From Microbacterium abyssi (GTDB taxonomy: Bacteria > Actinomycetota > Actinomycetes > Actinomycetales > Microbacteriaceae): 64,000 bases of DNA. The stretch's first letter is position 1. The number at the start of each line of letters is the position of its first letter. Of the stretch, positions 35,567-43,190 are shown piece after piece. Made by a program: the position numbers and the translations under genes. Where the stretch lies: contig NZ_CP063815.1 of NCBI RefSeq assembly GCF_015277895.1, positions 1,550,001 through 1,614,000 on the forward strand, written 5' to 3'. The notes beneath the pieces were generated by a model. That model ran no database searches and was not told the origin of the DNA. It saw nothing but the letters and a program-made list of their open reading frames with translations.

Positions 35567-37522
35567 ATGACCGTCTTCGATACAGTCCTCATCGCCAATC
35601 GCGGCGAGATCGCCCGTCGCATCATCCGCACGGTCCGGGCGCAGGGCCTGCGAAGCGTCGCGGTGTACAGCGACGCGGATGCCGCCGCACCGCACGTCCG
35701 CGAGGCCGACGCCGCAGTGCGCATCGGTCCGGCGCCGGCATCCGAGTCGTACCTCGACGTGGATGCCGTCATACGCGCAGCGCGCGAGTCAGGAGCGCAG
35801 GCGATCCACCCGGGTTACGGCTTCCTGTCCGAGAGTGTCGACCTGGCTAATGCGTGCACCGACGCGGGCATCGTGTTCATCGGTCCCTCCGTCGAGGCCC
35901 TGCAGATCATGGGCGACAAGGTAGCCGCACGCGAGCAGGTCGCAGCGCGCGGAGTGCCGGTCGTCCCCGGGTTCGACGCGACCGGCCTCTCCGACGACCA
36001 GATCGCCGTGCGTGCCACGCAGGTCGGCTACCCGCTGCTGGTGAAGCCGAGTGCGGGCGGTGGCGGCAAGGGGATGGAGATCGTCACGGATGACGCGCAT
36101 CTCGAGGCCGCTCTCGCTTCTGCCCGGCGCGTGGCGAAGGCGGCCTTCTCAGACGACGCCTTGCTCCTCGAGCGGCTCATCGCCCGGCCGCGCCACATCG
36201 AAGTGCAGGTGTTCGGGGACGCGCAAGGCACCGTCGTCGCCCTCGGCGAGCGAGAGTGCACGCTGCAGCGACGCCACCAGAAAGTGATCGAGGAGGCGCC
36301 GTCGGCGGGATTGCCCGATGGCGTGCGCGAACGACTGTTCGAGGCCGCGGTGCGCGCGGCGGAGAGCGTCGATTACGTGGGCGCCGGCACGGTGGAGTTC
36401 CTCGTCGATGCGGACGCCCCGGACGAGTTCTTCTTCATCGAGATGAACACGCGGCTGCAGGTGGAGCATCCGGTCACGGAGGCGGTCACAGGGCTGGATC
36501 TGGTCGCGTTGCAACTCGCGGTCGCGGCCGGCGACGCTCTGCCCGCAGTGCCGCCCGTCACGGGGCACGCTGTCGAAGCGCGTGTCTACGCGGAGTCGCC
36601 GGAGGGCGGGTTCCTGCCATCGACAGGCCGCGTGCTGCGATTCGACGCCCCCGCCGGCGTGCGGGTTGACGCCGCGATAGAGACGGGCAGCGAGGTCACC
36701 GGGTTCTACGATCCGATGATCGCGAAGATCATCGCGCACGGGCACGACCGGCGGGCTGCGCTGGCACAGCTCGACGAGGCGCTGTCGCGGACCGTCATCC
36801 TGGGCGTCGAGACGAATGTGGACTTCCTGCGCTCTCTCGTCACGAACGAGCGCGTCGTAGCCGGCGACCTCGACACCGGACTGATCGAGACGCTGCTGCC
36901 CATCGCGCGCACCATTGTGTCCGCGCGGATGATCGCGTCCGCGAGAATTGCTCTGCGCGATGAGACTGCTGCTCCCAGCGCAAGTCTCGTCGCGCAAAGC
37001 AATTCTCGGGCGGGAGGGGTGTGGAGCGCGCTCGTCGACGCGAGGGCGCGAGAGGTGGCGTTCGAGACGGACGACGGCGTGGTCGTGGACGAACACGCGG
37101 ATGCTGAAGCTGGGGGCGATGCTGAGAGCGTCGCCGCGTCCATCTCGGCTGCGGTGGATGCCGACGGCGCTGTCTGGGTCAGTGAGCAGGGTCGCGTCGC
37201 CAGGCTGAGCCCCCTGGACCGCCGTGCGCGCATGAAGCACCGGCTCGCGGCACAGCAGCCGGCGTCCGCCAAGACCACGCCGGAGGCGCGCGCGCCGATG
37301 CCGGGCAACGTCGTCGCCGTGCACGTCGAAGACGGTGTCACTGTCGAGGCGGGCCAGCCGCTGGTCTCGATCGAGGCGATGAAGATGGAGCATCCCGTGC
37401 TCGCGCCGCACGGCGGCAGGGTGCACGTGCTCGTCGCCGTCGGTGATCAGGCACGGCGCGGACAGGCGGTCGCCACCGTCATAGCAACAGCAGATTCCCC
37501 AGACAGCGAAGGAGCATCATGA
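35567..37522 (+). CDS. accA1: acyl-CoA carboxylase alpha subunit (biotin carboxylase + BCCP)
   Basis: This 651-aa protein has a biotin carboxylase domain (1-450; LVKPSAGGGGKGMEIV, FIEMNTRLQVEHPVTE), a linker, and a C-terminal biotinyl domain (EAMKMEHP, biotin Lys606). It works with AccD1. ATG 35567 is preferred; a GTG at 35558 overlaps the accD1 stop and is also possible. A 65-bp near-perfect palindrome (36943-37007) encodes residues 459-481 in the linker. Its codons (AGA, ATT, ACT, AGT, AAT, TCT) are unlike the rest of the gene, and the frame is kept. Confidence 0.95.
   Translation: MTVFDTVLIANRGEIARRIIRTVRAQGLRSVAVYSDADAAAPHVREADAAVRIGPAPASESYLDVDAVIRAARESGAQAIHPGYGFLSESVDLANACTDAGIVFIGPSVEALQIMGDKVAAREQVAARGVPVVPGFDATGLSDDQIAVRATQVGYPLLVKPSAGGGGKGMEIVTDDAHLEAALASARRVAKAAFSDDALLLERLIARPRHIEVQVFGDAQGTVVALGERECTLQRRHQKVIEEAPSAGLPDGVRERLFEAAVRAAESVDYVGAGTVEFLVDADAPDEFFFIEMNTRLQVEHPVTEAVTGLDLVALQLAVAAGDALPAVPPVTGHAVEARVYAESPEGGFLPSTGRVLRFDAPAGVRVDAAIETGSEVTGFYDPMIAKIIAHGHDRRAALAQLDEALSRTVILGVETNVDFLRSLVTNERVVAGDLDTGLIETLLPIARTIVSARMIASARIALRDETAAPSASLVAQSNSRAGGVWSALVDARAREVAFETDDGVVVDEHADAEAGGDAESVAASISAAVDADGAVWVSEQGRVARLSPLDRRARMKHRLAAQQPASAKTTPEARAPMPGNVVAVHVEDGVTVEAGQPLVSIEAMKMEHPVLAPHGGRVHVLVAVGDQARRGQAVATVIATADSPDSEGAS
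36943..37007. repeat. 65-bp imperfect palindromic element inside accA1
   Basis: Left arm 36943-36967 and right arm 36983-37007 are 25 bases each and match as inverted repeats at 23 of 25 positions, around a 15-base loop. The sequence is clearly AT-richer than its surroundings and adds about 22 residues to the linker between the biotin carboxylase and biotinyl domains. It looks like a small inserted repeat tolerated within the protein. Confidence 0.85.
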
Positions 37523-38667
37523 CCATCGACCTCACCGAGGAGGAGACCGAGCTCAGCGCCATGGTGCGCGAGTTCGCCGACACCGTCGTCGCACCCCAGG
37601 CGTACGAGGCAGACCGCACGCACACGCTTTCGATGGACGTCGTGGCGCAGATGGGCGAACTCGGCCTGTTCGGGCTGCCGTTCCCCGAGGAGCTCGGCGG
37701 ACAGGGCGGCGACTACATGGCGCTGGGCCTCGCGATCGAGGCGCTCGGGCGAGTCGACCAGTCCATCGCCATCACGCTCGAGGCCGGCGTGAGCCTCGGC
37801 GCGATGCCGATCTTCCGGTTCGGCGACGACGCGCAGCGTGAAGAGCTCCTTCCCGACCTCCTCGCAGGGCGAGCCCTCGCCGGCTTCGGCCTCACCGAGC
37901 CCGAGGCGGGCAGCGACGCGGGCGCCACGCGGACCACCGCGCGCCTGGACGACGACGAGTGGGTGATCGACGGCGCGAAGCAGTTCATCACGAACTCCGG
38001 CACGCCGATCACGCGATTCGTCACGGTCACGGCAGTCACCGGTGCGCACGACGGGCGAAAGGAGATCTCCACGATCATCGTGCCGAACGGCACACCGGGA
38101 TTCACGGTCGAAGCACCGTACGACAAGGTCGGATGGCGGGCCTCCGACACACATCCGCTGAGCTTCGACGGCGCGCGGGTGCCCGCGTCGAACCTCGTCG
38201 GCGAACGCGGTACGGGCTTCAAGAACTTCCTCAGCATCCTCGACGAGGGACGCATCGCGATCGCCGCTCTCGCCACAGGGGCCGCGGAAGGATGCCTCGA
38301 GGCTGCTGTCGACTACGCCAAGAGCCGCACGGTCTTCGGCGCAGCCCTCAGCACGCGCCAGAACGCGCAGTTCACGCTGGCGCGTATGCGTGCCCGCGTC
38401 CACACCGCGCGGCTCGCGTGGCACCACGCCGCCCGGCTGCGCGATGCCGGCAAGCCGTTCGCCGAGGCGGCCGCGATCGCCAAGCTCGCGGCCGGCGATG
38501 CCGCCATGGACAACGCCCGCGACGCCACACAGATCTTCGGTGGCAACGGGTTCATGAACGAGTTCGCCGTCGGACGGCACTATCGTGACTCGAAGATCCT
38601 CGAGATCGGGGAGGGGACGACCGAGGTGCAGCTGCTCGTGATCGCGCGTGGATTGGGACTGATATGA
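37519..38667 (+). CDS. acyl-CoA dehydrogenase (isovaleryl-CoA type)
   Basis: This 382-aa FAD enzyme has FGLTEPEAGSDAGATRT (FAD and substrate loop), the FITNSG motif, and IFGGNGF with ILEIGEGTTEVQLLVIAR; the catalytic Glu is probably near residue 365. Context points to isovaleryl-CoA or another short branched acyl-CoA; the equivalent mycobacterial gene is fadE19. It overlaps accA1 and the next gene by 4 bp each (ATGA). Confidence 0.92.
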   Translation: MTIDLTEEETELSAMVREFADTVVAPQAYEADRTHTLSMDVVAQMGELGLFGLPFPEELGGQGGDYMALGLAIEALGRVDQSIAITLEAGVSLGAMPIFRFGDDAQREELLPDLLAGRALAGFGLTEPEAGSDAGATRTTARLDDDEWVIDGAKQFITNSGTPITRFVTVTAVTGAHDGRKEISTIIVPNGTPGFTVEAPYDKVGWRASDTHPLSFDGARVPASNLVGERGTGFKNFLSILDEGRIAIAALATGAAEGCLEAAVDYAKSRTVFGAALSTRQNAQFTLARMRARVHTARLAWHHAARLRDAGKPFAEAAAIAKLAAGDAAMDNARDATQIFGGNGFMNEFAVGRHYRDSKILEIGEGTTEVQLLVIARGLGLI

Positions 38668-39140
38668 CGGCGGACATCCTCCAGCGGGGCCTTTACTTCG
38701 AAGAGCTCGACGTCGGCGCCCGCTACCTGCATCGCCCCGGCCGCACTGCCACCGAGGCCGACAACGTACTCTTCACCACGCTCACGATGAACACCCAGGC
38801 CCTGCACCTCGATGCCGCGTTGGCCCAGACGCAGGAGTTCGGCCAGCGCCTGATGAACTCGATGTGGACGCTGTCGACCATGGTCGGCGCGTCCGTCGCC
38901 CAACTCACCCAGGGCACGCTCGTCGCGCAGCTCGGCTTCGGCGACATCGCCTTTCCGCACCCGCTGTTCGCCGGCGACACGCTCTACACCGAGAGCGTCG
39001 TGACCGAGAAGCGTCTGTCGAACTCGCGTCCGGGTCAGGGGATCTGCACGATCGCGCACACCGGGCGCAACCAGGATGACGTCGTCGTCGCCACCGCGAC
39101 CCGCACTGTGCTCATGCACTGCTTGCCGAAGGAGACCTGA
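38664..39140 (+). CDS. MaoC family dehydratase
   Basis: This 158-aa hot-dog-fold protein begins MTADILQRGLYFEELDVGAR. In the family Asp and His form an (R)-enoyl-CoA hydratase site. Here FTTLTMNTQALHLD and FPHPLFAGDTLYTE fit that fold, with Asn and His visible in the helix motif. It probably hydrates an unsaturated acyl-CoA in the leucine pathway. M. tuberculosis has the same gene (Rv2499c) between fadE19 and citE. Confidence 0.88.
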   Translation: MTADILQRGLYFEELDVGARYLHRPGRTATEADNVLFTTLTMNTQALHLDAALAQTQEFGQRLMNSMWTLSTMVGASVAQLTQGTLVAQLGFGDIAFPHPLFAGDTLYTESVVTEKRLSNSRPGQGICTIAHTGRNQDDVVVATATRTVLMHCLPKET

Positions 39141-39141
39141 G

Positions 39142-39945
39142 GTGTTCGAACTCGGTCCGGCGCTGCTGTTCTGCCCCGGGGACCGTCCGGAGCGTTTCGC
39201 CAAGGCGGCCGAACGGGCCGATGCCGTGATCCTCGACCTCGAGGATGCGGTGGCGCCTGCGGACAAGGCAGCAGCGCGCGCGCACGTCGCGGCATCCGAT
39301 CTCGATCCCGCTCGAGTGATCGTTCGCGTCAACGCGCCCGACACCGCGGAGTTCGCGGCCGACCTCGAGATGCTCGATGAGTCGCCGTTCCGCACGGTGA
39401 TGGTCGCCAAGGTCGAGGACACCGTTCCTCTCGACCGATTCGACGAGTCATACTCGCTGATCGCCCTGTGCGAGACGGCCCGCGGGGTGAGCGCAGTGGC
39501 CCGGATCGCGGCGCACGACCGCGTCGTCGCGCTCATGTGGGGTGCCGAAGACCTCATCGCATCCCTCGGCGGCACCGCCAGCCGCCATGCCGACGGACGA
39601 TACCGCGATGCTGCCCGCTATGCGCGTTCCCGTGTTGTCATCGAGTCCGCCGCCTGCGGCAAGGCCGCGATCGACGCCGTGCACATCGACATCGACGACG
39701 CCCTCGGCCTGGCTGCGGAGGCCGAGGATGCCGCGGCATCCGGGTTCGTGGCTACCGCGTGCATCCATCCGGGCCAGGTGGGGACGATCCGCGCGGCCTA
39801 CGCGCCGGATGCCGAAACGGTGGCCTGGGCGCGTGACGTGCTCGCCGCAGCGGAGGGAGAGCGGGGCGTGTTCCGGTTCCGCGGACGGATGATCGACGAA
39901 CCTCTGCTGCGGCACGCGAGGGCCGTGTCGGCGCGCGGCGCCTGA
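39142..39945 (+). CDS. citE: HpcH/HpaI (CitE-like) aldolase/lyase
   Basis: This 267-aa protein of the citrate lyase beta superfamily has LFCPGDRPERFAKAA (CoA-binding start), VILDLEDAVAPADKA, IALCETARGVSAVARI and MWGAEDLIASLGG. Stand-alone CitE-like proteins cleave beta-hydroxyacyl-CoAs. The mycobacterial counterpart Rv2498c has been described as acting on a hydroxymethylglutaryl-CoA stereoisomer, which would fit leucine breakdown. GTG start; AAGGAG 9 bases upstream; last gene of the operon. Confidence 0.88.
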   Translation: MFELGPALLFCPGDRPERFAKAAERADAVILDLEDAVAPADKAAARAHVAASDLDPARVIVRVNAPDTAEFAADLEMLDESPFRTVMVAKVEDTVPLDRFDESYSLIALCETARGVSAVARIAAHDRVVALMWGAEDLIASLGGTASRHADGRYRDAARYARSRVVIESAACGKAAIDAVHIDIDDALGLAAEAEDAAASGFVATACIHPGQVGTIRAAYAPDAETVAWARDVLAAAEGERGVFRFRGRMIDEPLLRHARAVSARGA

Positions 39946-39947
39946 AC

Positions 39948-40532
39948 TCAGATCACGATCGGCTCGAGCAGACGGAGCAGACCGGGACCGGCCTCGAACC
40001 TGTGCAGCGAGCCGTTGCGCAGCACATCGCCCTCTCGTGGCAGCGATCCGCTGGAGGAATGGTGCAGCAGCGATCGGATCACGCCGCCGTGGGTCACGAC
40101 GATCACGGACTCCGCGACGGGAGCCGAGCGGCGTCGCGACTCTCGTGCGATGACGTCCAGCGCACCGAGAGCGCGGTCGCGGACGGTGTCCAGCGACTCG
40201 GCTCCGGTCGGCGCCGAGTGCCAGTCGCCGAAGCGCTCCAGGTACTCGGGCACCAGCAGTCCCTCGCCCTCGCCGAACTCGCGTTCGCGCATGTCGTGCG
40301 CCGTCGCGGGCGCCGCCAGGCCGAGGCGCTCCGCGATGATGCGCGCGGTCTCATGCGCGCGCACGAGCGGGCTCGCGTAGATCGCGTGGTGCACACCGCC
40401 GCCGAGGAGTTCGGCCGCGGCCAGTGCATCGGCCCGGCCGGTCTCGTTCAGCGGGATGTCGGTGGAGCCCTGGATGCGGCGTGCGAGGTTCCAGTCGGTC
40501 TGACCGTGGCGGACGAGGGTGATGAGAGTCAA
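39948..40532 (-). CDS. histidine phosphatase family protein (phosphoglycerate mutase-like)
   Basis: This 194-aa protein has the phosphohistidine motif LVRHGQTDWN near the N-terminus and the second His in VVTHGGVIRSLL. It is a 2,3-bisphosphoglycerate-type phosphatase/mutase; the substrate is unknown. The start is TTG 40532, forming TTGA with the stop of the sirtuin gene. The family normally begins within a few residues of RHG, so no other start fits. It converges on citE with a 2-bp gap. Confidence 0.88.
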   Translation of the reverse strand: MTLITLVRHGQTDWNLARRIQGSTDIPLNETGRADALAAAELLGGGVHHAIYASPLVRAHETARIIAERLGLAAPATAHDMREREFGEGEGLLVPEYLERFGDWHSAPTGAESLDTVRDRALGALDVIARESRRRSAPVAESVIVVTHGGVIRSLLHHSSSGSLPREGDVLRNGSLHRFEAGPGLLRLLEPIVI

Positions 40533-41368
40533 GACAGCAGTACCTTGAGTGCGGGGAGCACGAGGCCGGTGCCGCCGGGCAGCACGACGTGCGCCCACGG
40601 GTCGGCGCGTGTCGGCTCGTGGTTGACGATGATGAGCGGGATGCCGCGGCGGCGGGCGCGCTCGACGAGCCGGACACCGGAGTTCACGACCAGCGACGAC
40701 CCCGCCACGATCAGCGCCTCGCTTCCGCGCAGCAGCGACTCCGCCGCGCGGAAGCGGTCGGCCGGCACGAACTCGCCGAAGAACACGACGTCGGGCTTCA
40801 GCATCCCGCCGCAGATCGTGCACGCCGGGATGATGAATCCGTCGCTGCTCTCCGGCGCCACATCGCCGTCTGGGTTCAGGACGATGTTCTCCGGGACGGT
40901 GATCCAGGGATTGAGCTCTTCGATCTGCGCGGCGACGTCGCGGCGGTCGAAGACCTGGCCGCAGTGCAGGCACAGCACGCGGCGCATCGTGCCGTGCACC
41001 TCGACCACCCGCGCGCTGCCTGCGCGCAGATGAAGCCCGTCGACGTTCTGCGTGATGATGCCGGAGACGATGCCATCGCGCTCCATCTCCGCGAGCGCGA
41101 TGTGTCCGGAGTTCGGCTGCGCCGATGCGAAGGCGCGCCAGCCGAGATGGCCGCCGATCCAGTAACGCCGCCTGGCCGCCTCGTCTGCGAGATACCGCTG
41201 ACCGGTCATCGGGTCTGCGCGCGTGCGGGCGCCCTCACCGCGGTAGGCGGGGATGCCGGAGTCCGTGGAGATGCCGGCCCCGGTGAGCACGGCGATCCTG
41301 CGGCCGCGGAGGAGGTCTGCAGATCGCTCGATGCCGGCGGACAGCTCGGCACTGGTCGTCACACTCAC
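40529..41368 (-). CDS. Sir2 family NAD-dependent protein deacylase
   Basis: This 279-aa sirtuin removes acyl groups from lysines using NAD. It has VLTGAGISTDSGIPAYRG (NAD loop), IITQNVDGLHLRAG, the catalytic His in VVEVHGTM, a zinc ribbon with CLHC and CTIC, and GSSLVVNSG. GTG start at 41368; another GTG two codons in is possible. Coupled by TTGA overlap to the histidine phosphatase gene. Confidence 0.93.
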   Translation of the reverse strand: MSVTTSAELSAGIERSADLLRGRRIAVLTGAGISTDSGIPAYRGEGARTRADPMTGQRYLADEAARRRYWIGGHLGWRAFASAQPNSGHIALAEMERDGIVSGIITQNVDGLHLRAGSARVVEVHGTMRRVLCLHCGQVFDRRDVAAQIEELNPWITVPENIVLNPDGDVAPESSDGFIIPACTICGGMLKPDVVFFGEFVPADRFRAAESLLRGSEALIVAGSSLVVNSGVRLVERARRRGIPLIIVNHEPTRADPWAHVVLPGGTGLVLPALKVLLS

Positions 41369-41430
41369 GGAACCTCCCAGACGAGTCTACGCGGCACGGC
41401 GTCCACGGCCGCGATGGCAGAGTTGTCACC

Positions 41431-42231
41431 ATGCACATCGAGCACGTCGCGAATGCCGCGGACCCGCGGCTCGCCGACTACCGGAACCTCACCGACACGG
41501 CGCTGCGCCGCGTGCAGGAGCCGGCGGGCGGTCTGTACATCGCCGAGTCGGCGAAGGTCATCGAACGGGCGATCGCGGCAGGCCACGCGCCCCGGTCGGT
41601 GCTGACCCAGCAGCGGTGGCTCGCGGGACTCGAGCGCCTGCTCGGCGGCATCGACGCGCCGGTGTACGTCGTTCCGGACAGCGTCGCCGAGGAGGTCACC
41701 GGGTTCGCCGTACACCGCGGCGCGCTCGCGTCGATGCATCGCCCCGGGCAGCCTCGACTGGGCGACATCCTGCGGGATGCGCGTACGGTGCTCGTGCTCG
41801 AGGACCTCATCGAGCACACCAACGTCGGCGCCGCCTTCCGTGCTGCTGCAGGCCTCGGCGCGGATGCCGTGATCGTCACGGCGCGGTGCGCCGACCCGCT
41901 CTACCGCCGCAGCGTGAAAGTCAGCATGGGGACGGTGTTCCAGGTGCCGTGGACGCGGATCGACGACTGGGACGATGCGCTGCGAACCCTGCGGGAGTCC
42001 GGATTCGAGTTGGCGGCTCTCGCCCTGAGCGATGATGCTGTGCCGCTGGACGCGTATGCGGCGGCACGGCCGGAACGGGTGGCGCTCGTGCTCGGCACGG
42101 AGGGTGACGGGCTCTCCCGCACCGCGCTGGATGCCGCGGACGCCGTCGTCACGATCCCGATGCGCGGCGGCGTGGACTCGCTGAACGTCGCCTCCGCGGC
42201 GGCCGTCGCGCTGTGGGCGCTGATGAGCTGA
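41431..42231 (+). CDS. TrmH family RNA 2'-O-methyltransferase (SpoU-type)
   Basis: This 266-aa protein has an N-terminal substrate-binding domain and a C-terminal SPOUT knot with motif 1 EHTNVGAAFRAAAGLGAD, motif 2 VALVLGTEGDGLS and motif 3 IPMRGGVDSLNVASAAAVA. It probably methylates ribose in rRNA or tRNA; the site is not clear. The stop is 4 bp from the stop of the converging SGNH hydrolase gene. Confidence 0.9.
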   Translation: MHIEHVANAADPRLADYRNLTDTALRRVQEPAGGLYIAESAKVIERAIAAGHAPRSVLTQQRWLAGLERLLGGIDAPVYVVPDSVAEEVTGFAVHRGALASMHRPGQPRLGDILRDARTVLVLEDLIEHTNVGAAFRAAAGLGADAVIVTARCADPLYRRSVKVSMGTVFQVPWTRIDDWDDALRTLRESGFELAALALSDDAVPLDAYAAARPERVALVLGTEGDGLSRTALDAADAVVTIPMRGGVDSLNVASAAAVALWALMS

Positions 42232-42235
42232 CCGG

Positions 42236-43066
42236 CTACTCGTCGTCGGCGACGAGGAACACCGGTGACGGCTCGGGCCGCTTCGCCGTGATCAGGTCGC
42301 CCGACGACTGATGGCGCAGACGCCGCAGCACCCAGGGCACGAGGTGCTCGCGGGCCCAGCCGAGGTCCTCTGCGCGAGCCTCCCGCCACGTTCGCACCGG
42401 TAGCGGATCCGGCTGCATCGCCTGCAGGTCGTTCGGCACATTCAGGGCGCGCAGCACCATCCGCGCGACCTCGTGGTGGCCGAGCGCGTTGTAGTGCAGC
42501 CGGTCGTCGTCGAAGAACCGCGAGTCCTGCACGGTCTTCAGCGCCCATTGATCGGCCACGATGCAGTCATGCCGCTCTGCGATCGCTCGAACGTTCTCGT
42601 TGTAGATCGCGACCTTCCCGCGGAACGCGCGGAAGACCGGAGTGAACCCGGTGTCGATCCCGGTGAACAGAATGATCGCAGCTCCCGTCGATGCGAGGCG
42701 CGAGACCGCGTCGTCGAGCTGTGCGGCGATGTCGTCGGGGTCGGTACCCGGGCGGATCACGTCGTTGCCGCCGGCGCAGATCGACACCAGGTCGGGGCGC
42801 AGGGCGACGGCGGGTTCGATCTGGTCGGCGACGATCTGCGCGATGAGCTTTCCGCGCACGGCGAGGTTCGCGTACGCGAAGTCGTCGGCCTGCGCGGCGA
42901 GCACCTCGGCGACGCGATCGGCCCAGCCGCGGGTGCCGCCGGGAGCATTCGGATCCGGGTCGCCGATGCCCTCGGTGAACGAATCGCCGACCGCGACGAA
43001 CCGGTGCCACGGGTGCGGTCCCTCGTTGGCGATGTACGGGGCCCTGGAGGATTCCTGATCGGTCAT
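42236..43066 (-). CDS. SGNH/GDSL hydrolase
   Basis: This 276-aa protein has block I GDSFTEGIGD (catalytic Ser), the oxyanion Gly in AVRGKLIAQI, block III ICAGGNDVIRPG and block V DDDRLHYNALGHHEVA (Asp and His). There is no signal peptide, so it acts in the cytosol; it is probably an esterase or lipase. ATG 43066 has GGAG 6 bases upstream. Confidence 0.9.
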   Translation of the reverse strand: MTDQESSRAPYIANEGPHPWHRFVAVGDSFTEGIGDPDPNAPGGTRGWADRVAEVLAAQADDFAYANLAVRGKLIAQIVADQIEPAVALRPDLVSICAGGNDVIRPGTDPDDIAAQLDDAVSRLASTGAAIILFTGIDTGFTPVFRAFRGKVAIYNENVRAIAERHDCIVADQWALKTVQDSRFFDDDRLHYNALGHHEVARMVLRALNVPNDLQAMQPDPLPVRTWREARAEDLGWAREHLVPWVLRRLRHQSSGDLITAKRPEPSPVFLVADDE

Positions 43067-43190
43067 CATGCGCTCCTTCACAGCATGCGCGGCCGAGAGT
43101 GGCGGCCGCGCAGTGAACGAGCATACTCCGCACCTGCGATGCGCTGTCGTCGGGCACCCGGTGTCAGTGGCAGCGATTACCCTTGAGTCG

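Noticed and set aside
37447..38580. 377-aa open frame opposite the acyl-CoA dehydrogenase gene
   Set aside because: Antisense shadow; the plus strand has all acyl-CoA dehydrogenase motifs and tight operon overlaps.
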